Part shown: positions 10,466 to 19,855 of the stretch, in pieces
Position numbering within the stretch: position 1 is the stretch's first letter
Layout: the number at the start of each line of letters is the position of its first letter
DNA from: Solirubrobacter sp963798325
Lineage (GTDB): Bacteria > Actinomycetota > Thermoleophilia > Solirubrobacterales > Solirubrobacteraceae
DNA length: 64,000 nt
Reading direction: 5' to 3'
NCBI GenBank assembly: GCA_963798325.1
Contig: CAWCSS010000008.1
Location: forward strand, 930,001 to 994,000
Translations under genes and position numbers: made by a program
Notes under the pieces: generated by a model
Told to the model about the DNA's origin: nothing
The model's input: only the letters and a program-made list of their open reading frames with translations
Database searches by the model: none

Positions 10466-10485
10466 AGGGGCCTGGCCCCTTTAGG
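10461..10485. repeat. CCTAAAGGGG palindrome at the end of eno (likely terminator)
   Basis: Perfect 10-bp arms, CCTAAAGGGG and CCCCTTTAGG, flank a CCTGG loop. The left arm begins one base before the eno stop codon. The same core arms recur three times at 26544-26632. A short T run follows, so it may terminate transcription, but the shared sequence suggests a dispersed repeat family. Confidence 0.75.
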
Positions 10486-10543
10486 TTTCGGGCGGTCCGT
10501 TGCAAAGGAAGGGAGCCTGCCGCGTCGAACGAACGCGGCAGGT

Positions 10544-10834
10544 ATGGACCGCCGTACCCACGGGATCCGATGGGACAGACTGGGCCGCTGGGCGCTGATC
10601 GGCGTCTTCGCGCTCGTGCTCTACCTCTACATCGGACCCGCCCTGAGCTGGATCTCCACCTATCGCGAGGCGGGGCGTCAGCGCGCCCAGGTCGCCGAGC
10701 TGCGCGCCCAGAACGAGCGCCTGCGCGAGCGCAAGAAGGAACTGACCGCGCCCGGAGCGCTCGAACGCGAGGCCCGGCGCCTCGGCATGGTCAAGGCCGG
10801 CGAGCGCGCCTACATCGTCGAAGGGCTCAAGTAA
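10544..10834 (+). CDS. FtsB/DivIC-family septum formation initiator
   Basis: A small divisome protein of 96 residues. It has a short basic cytoplasmic start, one membrane span (WALIGVFALVLYLYIG, about residues 16-33) and an extracytoplasmic coiled coil (QVAELRAQNERLRERKKEL). The motif ALEREARRLGMVKAGE is the conserved C-terminal element of the family. It follows eno, as in most actinobacteria. It would bridge FtsL and FtsQ at the septum. Confidence 0.88.
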   Translation: MDRRTHGIRWDRLGRWALIGVFALVLYLYIGPALSWISTYREAGRQRAQVAELRAQNERLRERKKELTAPGALEREARRLGMVKAGERAYIVEGLK

Positions 10835-10855
10835 CGTCGCGCGGGCGCCGGATTC

Positions 10856-10872
10856 GCCCGCCTGAGGCGGGC
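10856..10872 (+). terminator. Hairpin after the divIC/ftsB gene
   Basis: GCCCGCC-TGA-GGCGGGC, a 7-bp stem with a 3-nt loop, begins 21 nt after the stop codon. There is no clear U-tract. Confidence 0.5.
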
Positions 10873-10927
10873 AGGAGCCGGCACGCTGGGCACGGTGGGG
10901 CGAAACACCTTTTCTATCCTGTGGCGC

Positions 10928-11248
10928 GTGTCTTCGTACGAGACGGCACGCGAGCAGTGGGAAGCCGGCCTCAGGCGCCTGGACGACGCCTATCCCGAGC
11001 AGGTGCCCACGCTGGAACGCGTGACCCGTGAGGTTCAGCAGGAGCTGCGCCGGCGCCTCGGTGGGCGCTTCACGATCGACGAGCTGGTCGACCTCTACGA
11101 CGAGGGGACCGGCTGGTGCACCGATCTCGCGGTCGAGGTCGCGCCCGACGAGCCGTTCGCGTGGGACGCGAGGGTGGTCGGCGACGCCGCCTTCGGCCGC
11201 TACGCGCGCGCCGCGACGGACTTCGCCGGCGGCCGGCGGATCCGTTGA
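10928..11248 (+). CDS. Conserved small protein of unknown function
   Basis: A soluble, acidic protein of 106 residues beginning VSSYETAREQWEAGLRRL, helical and rich in Glu and Arg. No membrane span or known catalytic motif is visible. GTG 10928 was preferred over an upstream in-frame start because a -10-like TATCCT lies about 10 nt before it, which fits a leaderless message. It is convergent with the GNAT gene. Confidence 0.6.
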   Translation: MSSYETAREQWEAGLRRLDDAYPEQVPTLERVTREVQQELRRRLGGRFTIDELVDLYDEGTGWCTDLAVEVAPDEPFAWDARVVGDAAFGRYARAATDFAGGRRIR

Positions 11249-11276
11249 GTGGGGCGGTGGGGATGCCCGCCGTCGA

Positions 11277-11915
11277 TCACGGCTTGCGCGTGAAGTCGTG
11301 GAACCGCCACACGGCGCTGAAGCCGTTGCGCTCGTAGAGCGCCCTGGCCAAGCCCTTCTCGTCGGCCACGACCCACGCGCGCTCGCGTCCGCCGGCCGTG
11401 AGCGCCGCGGCGATCAACGCCTGGCCGATGCCGTGCCCGCGTGCCGCCTCGGTCACGTAGAGCTGATCGAGCTCCATCTCCGCTTCGCCGGCTGAGAGCC
11501 ACGCGAAGCCCTTGCCGGGCGCCACGAAGGCCCGCATGCCGCGCCGGGCCGCGTAGGGCTCGGCGTCGATGACGTGCTGCGCCTGCGACGGCCCGTACCA
11601 CTCGCCGCGCAACGCGCGCGTGTCGGAGATCGGGACCTCCTCGATCGCGTGCGGGGCGGCGGCGACCGGCGGGGGGCCGGTGCGCAGCATCATCACCTCG
11701 CGCTCGGTGTCCCAGCCGCGCTCGGCGAAATACGGCTGCGCCGCGATCCCGGTCGCGTCGTCCTCGACGAGCAGCCGGCGATGCCCGAAGTCGGCCAGCC
11801 AGGTCTCGGCGGCGGCCTCCATGGTCTCGGCGTCCACGCCGGATGTCTCCACGCGGACGCAGTTGAGATCCCAGTACCCAGGCGACGAGGGCGTCTGGAG
11901 GACGCTCCCGTGCAC
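11277..11915 (-). CDS. GNAT-family N-acetyltransferase
   Basis: Two degenerate GNAT folds can be seen. The C-terminal one has MELDQLYVTEAARGHGIGQAL, the acetyl-CoA-binding motif A (RxxGxG/A), and ends in ALYERNGFSAVWRFHDFTR. GTG 11915 gives 212 residues. However, coding-like sequence in the same frame continues upstream (AFKRAQYRLACDRVVSW) to about 11965 without an ATG, GTG or TTG, so the true start is probably further up and non-standard. It may be coupled to the gene ending at 11977. The substrate is unknown. Confidence 0.75.
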   Translation of the reverse strand: MHGSVLQTPSSPGYWDLNCVRVETSGVDAETMEAAAETWLADFGHRRLLVEDDATGIAAQPYFAERGWDTEREVMMLRTGPPPVAAAPHAIEEVPISDTRALRGEWYGPSQAQHVIDAEPYAARRGMRAFVAPGKGFAWLSAGEAEMELDQLYVTEAARGHGIGQALIAAALTAGGRERAWVVADEKGLARALYERNGFSAVWRFHDFTRKP

Positions 11916-11976
11916 CCATGAAACGACACGATCGCAAGCGAGCCGGTACTGCGCCCGCTTGAATGCGATCGCGGCG

Positions 11977-12582
11977 TCAGTCTTCGTTGTCGTCCTCGCC
12001 CGCGCCAGAGCGGCGGATCACGATCATGTCTTCCTCGATCGTGATCTCGACGGGGCGGTGACCCGCCCAGTGCTCGGCGTAGATCGGATCGTCCTGGATG
12101 GCGGGGTCAAGCCAGAGGCCGTACCCCTCTTCACCATGGTCGAACGTACCCTCCAGCGGACCGGCTGGTGCGGAGCGGCGACGAGAACGTCCACCACGGC
12201 GCCTCGCGGCGCGCTTGGGCTTGTCGTCCTCTTCGTCTACTTCTTCGGCAGCGCGACGCGCTGCCTCTTCGGCGGCGCGGGCCTCTTCTTCAGCGGCCTT
12301 GCGCGCGGCCTCCTCGGCGGCAGCTGCCTCTTCCTCGGCGCGGCGCTTGGCTTCCTCCTCGAGTTCGGCGGCGATCAGCGCGTCGTCTTCCGCGCGCAGA
12401 TCAACCTCCTCGAGGGCGGCGCCATTGTCTTCCGCGTCGGGTTCGAGGCCCTGCTCACGCTTGAAGGCCTGGATCTGTTGGACCGTCACTTCCAGCTGAT
12501 GCGCAATCCACGCGTCGGTGCGACCCTGTCGCACCCACCCGCGGATCTGGTTAAGCTGAGGACGCAGGGACCGGCGGCTCAT
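11977..12582 (-). CDS. Helix-turn-helix-like protein with a long Ala/Glu coiled coil, unknown function
   Basis: A protein of 201 residues in three parts. Residues 1-45 (RGWVRQGRTDAWIAHQLEVT) look like a small helix-turn-helix. Residues about 55-120 are a highly charged Ala/Glu/Arg coiled coil with many AEEAA-type repeats. The last 65 residues, after a basic RRRGGRSRRRS stretch, form a likely beta-rich domain (DHGEEGYGLWLDPAIQDD). No enzyme motif is seen. It may be a nucleoid- or RNA-associated protein; that is inference. Confidence 0.7.
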   Translation of the reverse strand: MSRRSLRPQLNQIRGWVRQGRTDAWIAHQLEVTVQQIQAFKREQGLEPDAEDNGAALEEVDLRAEDDALIAAELEEEAKRRAEEEAAAAEEAARKAAEEEARAAEEAARRAAEEVDEEDDKPKRAARRRGGRSRRRSAPAGPLEGTFDHGEEGYGLWLDPAIQDDPIYAEHWAGHRPVEITIEEDMIVIRRSGAGEDDNED

Positions 12583-12749
12583 AGGAGGGCCGGAGCCTAG
12601 CGCATAGGGTCCAACCTTCCAGGGGCGAACCGGGTGCGCGCCCCATTCACATCCACTCCAACACCAGGTAGCCTCACCACTGCTCGCCGTACCGACAGAT
12701 GCGGGTCTGGCCGGCGGATCGAGTCGAAAATCGCCAGGGAGGCGGCGTC

Positions 12750-12980
12750 ATGCTGGTTCTGACACGCAAGTCCAACCAATCGATCATGATCGGCGACGAC
12801 ATCGAGGTATCGGTGTTGTCGATCATGGGCGAGAAGGTCCGTATCGGCATTCAGGCGCCGCGGGATATCCCGGTCTTCCGCAAGGAGGTCTACCTGGAGA
12901 TCCAGCAGGAGAACGTGGCCGCAGGGGCCAGCGCGCGCGCCGAGGTCGACGACGCCCTCAAGCGTCTGAGCGCGAAGTAG
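12750..12980 (+). CDS. csrA: CsrA translational regulator
   Basis: A dimeric RNA-binding protein of 76 residues that blocks or protects ribosome sites at GGA motifs. MLVLTRKSNQSIMIGDDIEV is the canonical start, and VRIGIQAPRDIPVFRKEVY is the conserved beta-strand and RNA-binding part. A strong AGGGAGG site lies 7 nt upstream of ATG 12750, unlike most genes in this window. No fliW or flagellar gene is next to it. Confidence 0.96.
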   Translation: MLVLTRKSNQSIMIGDDIEVSVLSIMGEKVRIGIQAPRDIPVFRKEVYLEIQQENVAAGASARAEVDDALKRLSAK

Positions 12981-13031
12981 GGCCGCGGCCCTCCGCCCCG
13001 CGCCTGATCTCCGGCCTGACGGGAGTCGGGC

Positions 13032-13277
13032 CTAGCTGGGGCTGAGCACGTAGTACAGCGTGGCGAACATCGCCCACGTGACGAGCACGGCCGTCCCGAG
13101 CAGGACGAGCACCAGAAGCGCGAAGCGCATCGTCCCGAGGCGGTGCGTGCGCTTGGCCTGACGCTCGCGCCGGCGCCGATCCGCGCGCTTGCGCAACCGT
13201 TCGCGCCGCTCTCGGTCGTCCTCGATCTCGTCGAAGAAGGCGTCCTCGATCTCGGCGATGCTCTGCCGCATCCGCAT
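13032..13277 (-). CDS. Small single-span membrane protein
   Basis: A protein of 81 residues. The N-terminal half is a charged helix (EIEDDRERRERLRKRADRRR), likely cytoplasmic. One hydrophobic span follows (FALLVLVLLGTAVLVTWAMF, about residues 52-72), with a short outer tail. The start ATG 13277 leaves 40 bp to the divergent malic enzyme gene. The function is not recognised. Confidence 0.65.
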   Translation of the reverse strand: MRMRQSIAEIEDAFFDEIEDDRERRERLRKRADRRRRERQAKRTHRLGTMRFALLVLVLLGTAVLVTWAMFATLYYVLSPS

Positions 13278-13317
13278 GAGCGCAGAATCTAACAGCGCGG
13301 CTCCATAAGATCCTCCA

Positions 13318-14814
13318 ATGTCCAGCCTCCAGGCGCCGGCGGGGCTCCAGCCCTCGGCCTCCTACTCCTTCACCATGCGCCTCGAGTTGCCCCAGCGCCC
13401 GGGCGCGTTCGCGGGCGTGGCCAACGTCATCGGCAACGAGGGAGCGATCCTCGGCGCGATCGACCTCGTGCGTGTCGATCAGCGCGGCGTGACCCGTGAT
13501 GTGACCGTCGCCTGCGTCGATGCGCAGCACGGTGAGCGGGTCGTCAACGCCGTCCGCGCGCTCGACGGCATCACGGTCGCCAGCGTCTCCGATCGCACGT
13601 TCCTGATGCACAAGGGCGGCAAGATCGAGATCGTCGGCAAGGTCCCGATCAAGACCCGCGACGACCTCTCGATGGCCTACACGCCGGGCGTCGCGCGCGT
13701 CTCCAGCGCGATCCACGAGGACCCGGAGTCGGCCTGGACGCTGACGATCAAGGGCCACACGGTCGCGGTCGTCTCCGACGGCACGGCCGTGCTCGGCCTG
13801 GGCAACATCGGCCCCGAGGCCGCGATGCCGGTCATGGAGGGCAAGGCGATGCTCTTCAAGGAGCTCGCCGGCGTGGACGCCTTCCCGCTGTGCGTGAACA
13901 CCACCGACGTCGACGAGATCGTCAAGCTCGTGGAGCAGGTCTCACCGACGTTCGGCGGCATCAACCTGGAGGACATCGCCGCCCCGCGCTGCTTCGAGAT
14001 CGAGCGGCGGCTGAAGGAGTCGCTCGACATCCCCGTCTTCCACGACGATCAGCACGGGACCGCGGTCGTCGTCCTGGCCGCGTTGCTGAACGCGCTGAAG
14101 GTCGTCGGCAAGAAGGCCGACGAGATCCGCGTGGTCATGGTCGGCGCGGGCGCCGCGGGCCTGGCCTGCGCGAAGATCATCCTCGAGCACGGGGTCAAGG
14201 ACCTCGTGGTCTGCGACATCGACGGCATCCTGTACCCGGAGCGCCCGGGCCTCGAGGGCGAGCTGGCGGCGATGGCCGCGCGCACGAACCCGCGCGGCCT
14301 GCAGGGCACGGCCAACGACGCGCTCAACGGCGCCAACGTCGTCATCGGCGTCTCCGCCCCGCGCGCGTTCACCGCCGAGGGCGTCAAGACGATGGCCGAG
14401 AACGCGATCGTGTTCGCGATGGCCAACCCGACGCCCGAGGTCCAGCCCGAGGACTGCTGGGAGCACGTGGCGATCATGGCCACGGGCCGCAGCGACTACC
14501 CGAACCAGATCAACAACGTGCTCGCCTTCCCGGGCATCTTCCGCGGCGCGCTCGACGTGCGGGCGCGCGGGATCGACGAGTCGATGAAGCTCGCCGCCGC
14601 GCGCGCGATCGCGGCCGTGATCCCGGAGGATCAGCTCGGGCCGGAGTACATCGTCCCGAGCGTCTTCAACCGCGCCGTGGCACCCGCGGTCGCGGCGGCG
14701 GTGTCGGCCGCCGCGATCGAGTCCGGCATCGCCCGCCGCGAGCGCGTGTCACGCGCGCAGTCGGGCCTGTTCCCCGCCCTGACGGACGAGCACCTGCAGA
14801 TCCCGCCCAATTGA
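13318..14814 (+). CDS. NAD(P)-dependent malic enzyme with N-terminal ACT domain
   Basis: A protein of 498 residues for oxidative decarboxylation of malate to pyruvate. An ACT regulatory domain at about residues 15-95 (FTMRLELPQRPGAFAGVANV) precedes the malic N-domain (SMAYTPGVARVSSAI, TVAVVSDGTAVLGLGNIGP, MEGKAMLFKELAGVDAFP). The NAD-binding part carries FHDDQHGTAVVVLAALLNAL, VVMVGAGAAGLACAKIIL and NPTPEV. The closing SDYPNQINNVLAFPGIFRGAL is family-typical. The ACT domain suggests feedback by an amino acid or other small ligand. Confidence 0.94.
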   Translation: MSSLQAPAGLQPSASYSFTMRLELPQRPGAFAGVANVIGNEGAILGAIDLVRVDQRGVTRDVTVACVDAQHGERVVNAVRALDGITVASVSDRTFLMHKGGKIEIVGKVPIKTRDDLSMAYTPGVARVSSAIHEDPESAWTLTIKGHTVAVVSDGTAVLGLGNIGPEAAMPVMEGKAMLFKELAGVDAFPLCVNTTDVDEIVKLVEQVSPTFGGINLEDIAAPRCFEIERRLKESLDIPVFHDDQHGTAVVVLAALLNALKVVGKKADEIRVVMVGAGAAGLACAKIILEHGVKDLVVCDIDGILYPERPGLEGELAAMAARTNPRGLQGTANDALNGANVVIGVSAPRAFTAEGVKTMAENAIVFAMANPTPEVQPEDCWEHVAIMATGRSDYPNQINNVLAFPGIFRGALDVRARGIDESMKLAAARAIAAVIPEDQLGPEYIVPSVFNRAVAPAVAAAVSAAAIESGIARRERVSRAQSGLFPALTDEHLQIPPN

Positions 14815-14857
14815 CGGCGGACATCCCCTCGGACCCACCCCGATCATCCGGCCTGGA

Positions 14858-15784
14858 TCAGGCGCTGACGCCGCTCGCGGCCTCGTCGTAGACCTTGATG
14901 AAGCGCATGTAGTTGTCCGCGATCTGCTCGGCGGAGGCCTCGCGGTCGCCGCCGTCCAGGAACGCCTTCAGCGCGTCCCACCAGATCGAGCGGCCGATCG
15001 CGAAGCCGATGAAGCCCGGGACGGGCGCGGCCTGCGTGAGCCAGTGGTCGACCTTCTCGTCGGACGCGCCGCGGCCCAGGAGCACGCTCTTGACGTTCTC
15101 ACGGCCCTCGCCGCTCGTCGCCTGCTTGGACAGCATCTCCGCGTCCGCGCGCGTGTCGACGCCCTCGATCTTCCAGATGTCGACCTCGACGCCGGCGTTC
15201 TGGAAGTCCTCGATCGCGCGGCGCATCAGCTCGGGCCGAAGCTCGGCGTCGTAGCGGTCGGTGTCGCCGCCGACGGATTCCAGCTGGTCCTTCTCGGCCG
15301 GCACCAGCAGCTCGAACAGGAACAGGCGATCGTTCTCGTGCAGCCAGTCGGCGAGCTGCTTGAGGCGCTCGATCTGGCGCGCGTTCATCTCCTTGTCGCC
15401 GTCCGGGTTGTAACGGACGAGCACCTTGGAGGCGAGCAGGTCGTACTTGGAGATGTGCTCGCCGAAGTCCTCGCCGTACTGGAACTGGAACTCGTCGACG
15501 CCGCTCTTCTCGACCGGCATCGTCAGCGACAGGCCGTGCTGCTTGGACAGCTCGGGGATGTCGGAGCCGAACTGCTCGTCGACCAGCACGCCGGCCGACT
15601 TCGCGTCCAGCCCGCGCTCGACGGCCTTCTCCATGCCTTCGAAGATCAGCTTCTTCGCGTCCGCGATCGTCGCCGTCTCCGCTTCCGTGGGATCACCTTC
15701 GATCCCGAACATCTTCTTCTGGAACGACCCTCGGTGATCGAAGGCCAGGATGTAGAGCTTGCCGCCGTCGTAACCGAGGGCCAT
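14858..15784 (-). CDS. DUF2090-family protein (IolC C-terminal/aldolase-like)
   Basis: A protein of 308 residues with a predicted TIM-barrel. MALGYDGGKLYILAFDHRGSF and later VLVDEQFGSDI, LLVPAEKDQ and FAIGRSIWWDAL match the DUF2090 module found fused to IolC and as a stand-alone 2-deoxy-5-keto-gluconate-6-phosphate aldolase-like protein. ATG 15784 follows a GAGG site at a good distance; an in-frame start 11 codons upstream is less likely. No other inositol genes are nearby, so the substrate is uncertain. Confidence 0.75.
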   Translation of the reverse strand: MALGYDGGKLYILAFDHRGSFQKKMFGIEGDPTEAETATIADAKKLIFEGMEKAVERGLDAKSAGVLVDEQFGSDIPELSKQHGLSLTMPVEKSGVDEFQFQYGEDFGEHISKYDLLASKVLVRYNPDGDKEMNARQIERLKQLADWLHENDRLFLFELLVPAEKDQLESVGGDTDRYDAELRPELMRRAIEDFQNAGVEVDIWKIEGVDTRADAEMLSKQATSGEGRENVKSVLLGRGASDEKVDHWLTQAAPVPGFIGFAIGRSIWWDALKAFLDGGDREASAEQIADNYMRFIKVYDEAASGVSA

Positions 15785-15837
15785 CGTTCTTACCTCGCGA
15801 GATCGAGTTTCAACCACGCCGTACTCTACGCGGCCAC

Positions 15838-16938
15838 ATGGAGCAGAAGTTCAGCGGCCCCGCCTACACGGTCGGCATCGAGGAAGAGTTGATGATCCTC
15901 GACCCGGACACCTACGCGCTGGTCAACGCGATCGACGACCTGCTCGAGAACTCGCCTGACGGCGAGATCAAGCCCGAGCTCATGGAGTCCGTGCTCGAGA
16001 TCTCGACCAAGCCCTGCCAGGACCTACGCGAGGCGGGGGCGTCGCTGCGAGCCCTGCGCCGTCAGGTTCGCGACATCGCCGACAAGAAGGGGCTGCTGAT
16101 CGGGTCGGCCGGGACGCATCCGGTCGCGCGCTGGGAGGACCAGCGGATCACCGCCGCGCCGCGCTACCGCGATCTCGTCGACGCGCTGCGCTTCGTCGCC
16201 CGCCAGGAGCTGATCTTCGGGCTGCACGTCCATATCGGCCTCGACGACCCCGACAAGGCCATCCACGTGGCCAACGGGATGCGCGTGCACGTGCCGATCC
16301 TGCTGGCCCTCTCGGCGAACTCGCCGTTCTGGCGGGGTGACGACTCGGGGCTGGCCTCGGTGCGGATGCCGATCTTCCGCGCGTTCCCGCGCGTGGGCAT
16401 CCCGCCGTCCTACAAGAACTGGGCGGACTACCAGGAGCGCATCGGCTTCATGGTCGAGGCGGGGGTGATGGAGGACTACACCTGGCTCTGGTACGACGTC
16501 CGCCCGCACCCGAACTTCGGCACCGTCGAGATCCGAGCGATGGACGCGCAGACGCACATCGAGCACACGCTCGCGCTCGCCGCCCTGATCCAGGCGATGG
16601 TCAAGGAACTGGCCGAGCACTTCGACGCCGGCAAGCGGCTGGCCAGCTACCCGTACGAGATGCTCGACGAGAACAAGTGGCTGGCATCGCGCCACGGGCT
16701 GGAGGGCGAGCTCGTCGACCTGCCCAAGCGCACCACGGTGACCACGAAGGCGCTGGCCAAGCGGCTCTATGACCGCTTGCAGGGCCACGCGCAGGACCTC
16801 GGCGCGGGAGACGAGCTCGAGGGCATCCTCGACCTGCTCGAACGCGGAAACGGGGCCTTCAGACAGCGCAAGGTGTTCGAGGCGAACCGCGACTACACCG
16901 AGCTTCTGGAGGACATCGTCGCCGCCTCCGCGCCATAG
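15838..16938 (+). CDS. GCS2-type carboxylate-amine ligase (YbdK/EgtA-like glutamate-cysteine ligase)
   Basis: An ATP-dependent ligase of 366 residues. The motif YTVGIEEELMILDPDT opens the glutamate-cysteine ligase family 2 fold. GLHVHIGLDDPD and FGTVEIRAMDAQT carry the metal- and substrate-binding residues, and ANSPFWRGDDSG is a family signature. It likely joins glutamate and cysteine or a similar amine. Divergent from the DUF2090 gene with 53 bp between. TACTCT about 10 nt upstream could be a -10 for a leaderless message. Confidence 0.88.
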   Translation: MEQKFSGPAYTVGIEEELMILDPDTYALVNAIDDLLENSPDGEIKPELMESVLEISTKPCQDLREAGASLRALRRQVRDIADKKGLLIGSAGTHPVARWEDQRITAAPRYRDLVDALRFVARQELIFGLHVHIGLDDPDKAIHVANGMRVHVPILLALSANSPFWRGDDSGLASVRMPIFRAFPRVGIPPSYKNWADYQERIGFMVEAGVMEDYTWLWYDVRPHPNFGTVEIRAMDAQTHIEHTLALAALIQAMVKELAEHFDAGKRLASYPYEMLDENKWLASRHGLEGELVDLPKRTTVTTKALAKRLYDRLQGHAQDLGAGDELEGILDLLERGNGAFRQRKVFEANRDYTELLEDIVAASAP

Positions 16939-16981
16939 CTACATAAACATCGAGAGAGTGCGCTCAGCGGCGTAGACTGAG

Positions 16982-17743
16982 ATGCCCGACATGTCGAGCG
17001 GCCCGGACCTCTATCTCGTCTGTAAAAGCTGTGGTGCGGAGGTATCTCCGTACATCACGGAATGCCCGTACTGCGGGACGCGGATCCAGAAGCGTGCGCC
17101 GAAGCTCGATCGCGGCGGGGTGCCCAAGGCCGCCAAGCGGGCGCGCTCGCGCCCGTCGCTGCCGCGGCTGCGGCCGGGAGAGATCCCCGGCATCCGCGCC
17201 GACCGCCGTCCCTGGGCCGCGTGGATCCTCGTCATCGTCCCGCTGGTGATCACCGTCGGCATCAAGTCGGGGCTGATCCCGCTCGCCGATTTCACCTACG
17301 GCGCGGGGTTCGACGAGCCCTGGCGCGCGTTCACCGCGCCGCTCGCCTACACCGCCACCGGCTATGAGGCGATCACCGTCGGGGCGATCGCGCTGTTCGC
17401 CTGGCTGCTCGAACGCCGCCACGGCTGGTGGGCGCCGCTGTTCGTCTTCTTGGTGACCGGCGTGGGCGGAGCGTACGTCGCGGTCGAAGTCGCCGGCGAG
17501 GGCGTGACGCGCGGGGGCAACGGCGCCGCGCTCGGCCTCCTCGCCGCCTGGACGATGCGCGACGTCCTCGGCCGCCGCCGTGGCCGCGAGGACGACAGCG
17601 ATCTGCTGGGCGTGCTGGCGATTGCCGCGGTGTTGGTCCTGATGCCGCTGGCCGCCACCGAGGCGAGCGGGATCGCCGGGATCGTGGGCGGCGTCGCGGG
17701 CCTGCTCATCGGGCTCGCCCTCGCGCGGCTCCCAGAGCGCTGA
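16982..17743 (+). CDS. Zinc-ribbon plus rhomboid-like membrane protein lacking catalytic Ser/His
   Basis: A protein of 253 residues. The N-terminus has a four-cysteine zinc ribbon (CKSCG at about 14-18, CPYCG at about 28-32). Then come a basic linker and about six membrane spans laid out as in rhomboids. In rhomboid proteases the fourth span reads GxSG; here it is RGGNGAALGLLAAW, with Asn for Ser. The last span (GIVGGVAGLLIG) lacks the usual His. If the alignment holds, this is a pseudo-rhomboid that binds rather than cuts membrane proteins. ATG 16991 is an alternative start. The stop codon lies in a terminator hairpin. Confidence 0.65.
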   Translation: MPDMSSGPDLYLVCKSCGAEVSPYITECPYCGTRIQKRAPKLDRGGVPKAAKRARSRPSLPRLRPGEIPGIRADRRPWAAWILVIVPLVITVGIKSGLIPLADFTYGAGFDEPWRAFTAPLAYTATGYEAITVGAIALFAWLLERRHGWWAPLFVFLVTGVGGAYVAVEVAGEGVTRGGNGAALGLLAAWTMRDVLGRRRGREDDSDLLGVLAIAAVLVLMPLAATEASGIAGIVGGVAGLLIGLALARLPER

Positions 17744-17752
17744 CGCGCTCTG
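17733..17752 (+). terminator. Hairpin overlapping the stop of the rhomboid-like gene
   Basis: CAGAGCGC-TGAC-GCGCTCTG is a perfect 8-bp stem whose loop contains the TGA stop codon. It lies between this gene and the convergent selD. Confidence 0.55.
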
Positions 17753-17805
17753 ATCGGTTCGGCGGGCGAAAACGCCGCTCGCGCCGTGGCCTCCGCGCTC
17801 GCCGT

Positions 17806-18813
<1,008 letters not shown>

Positions 18814-18821
18814 CGCGTTCG

Positions 18822-18827
18822 TATGAT
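18822..18827 (+). promoter_or_regulatory. -10 element for a leaderless GTG gene
   Basis: TATGAT, close to the TATAAT consensus, ends 8 nt before GTG 18836. No Shine-Dalgarno sequence fits in between. The same spacer must also drive selD on the other strand. No clear -35 is seen. Confidence 0.5.
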
Positions 18828-18835
18828 GGCCACCA

Positions 18836-19162
18836 GTGGCCGACCGCCGCGCTTACACCGACGACGAGGTCGAAGCCGCCGTACAGGCGCTCAACGACCC
18901 CGCCCGGCTCGAGGAGGCCCAGCGCATCGTTGCCGCGAATGCGCCGACGCTGCAGCGCATCTTCAACCTGGCGCTCGAGGATGCGGAGTGGTTCGGCTCG
19001 GCGCATCACGCGCAGGTGCTGGAGGCCGCGGGCAAGGCGGACATCGACGACCGGCTGACGGCCGTGCGGATGCTGCTCGCCGAAGAGACCCGGGTGGCGA
19101 TGCTCATCGGGGTCGCGGTCGGCTTCGAGCTCGCCCACGAGCTGATGACCAAGGAGGAGTAA
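18836..19162 (+). CDS. Conserved small helical protein of unknown function
   Basis: A protein of 108 residues, mostly helical, starting VADRRAYTDDEVEAAVQAL and containing GSAHHAQVLEAAGKADIDDRL. No known catalytic motif is seen. The GTG start is supported by the -10 placed as for a leaderless message. Its last codons contain the AAGGAGG ribosome site of the next gene, so the two are one operon. Confidence 0.65.
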   Translation: MADRRAYTDDEVEAAVQALNDPARLEEAQRIVAANAPTLQRIFNLALEDAEWFGSAHHAQVLEAAGKADIDDRLTAVRMLLAEETRVAMLIGVAVGFELAHELMTKEE

Positions 19163-19165
19163 CCG

Positions 19166-19855
19166 ATGGCAGTAGACGTGAGATGGCTCGGACATTCCGC
19201 TTTCCACCTCTCCGGCGGCGGCGCCGACGTGCTCGTGGACCCCTGGCTGACCGGCAACCCGAAGGCGGCGGTCAAGGCCGAGGAGCTCCCCGCGGACGCG
19301 ATCCTGCTCACCCACGGCCACGGTGATCACCTGGGTGACACGGTCGACATCGCCAAGCGCACCGGCGCGACGGTGGTGGCGATCGTCGAGCTCGCCGCCG
19401 AGATCGAGGGCGCAGGCGTCGAGGATGTCCGCAACCCCAACTACGGCGGCACGGTCCAGTTCGACTGGGGCTGGGTCAAGCTCGTCCCCGCCTGGCACAC
19501 CGCGGTCTCGCCGTCCGGTACCGCGCACGCGCCCGCCGGGCTGCTCATCCACTACGGCGACCACCTGATCTACCACCTCGGCGACACCTGCCTGTTCAGC
19601 GACCTGCAGCTGATCGCCCGCCGCGGCGATCGCGTCGACCTGGCGCTGGTGCCGATCGGCGGCCACTTCACGATGGACCGCTACGACGCCGTGACCGCGG
19701 TGGAGTTCATCAACCCCTCGCAGGTCATCCCGATCCACTACGGGACGTTCCCGCCCGTCGAAACCGATGCCGAAGCGTTCAAGCAGGACGTGCAGAACGC
19801 CGGCTTCTCGGAGGTGCTCGTGCTCAACCCCGGCGATACCCACAAGCTCAAATGA
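19166..19855 (+). CDS. UPF0173-type metal-dependent hydrolase (metallo-beta-lactamase fold)
   Basis: A protein of 229 residues. The metal-binding signature is LLTHGHGDHLGDT (HxHxDH), with further ligands in VPAWHTA, YHLGDTCLF and PIHYGTFPP. VRWLGHSAF at the start is the UPF0173 landmark. Strong AAGGAGG lies 9 nt upstream of ATG 19166. Its stop overlaps the next start (ATGA). The physiological substrate is unknown. Confidence 0.9.
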   Translation: MAVDVRWLGHSAFHLSGGGADVLVDPWLTGNPKAAVKAEELPADAILLTHGHGDHLGDTVDIAKRTGATVVAIVELAAEIEGAGVEDVRNPNYGGTVQFDWGWVKLVPAWHTAVSPSGTAHAPAGLLIHYGDHLIYHLGDTCLFSDLQLIARRGDRVDLALVPIGGHFTMDRYDAVTAVEFINPSQVIPIHYGTFPPVETDAEAFKQDVQNAGFSEVLVLNPGDTHKLK

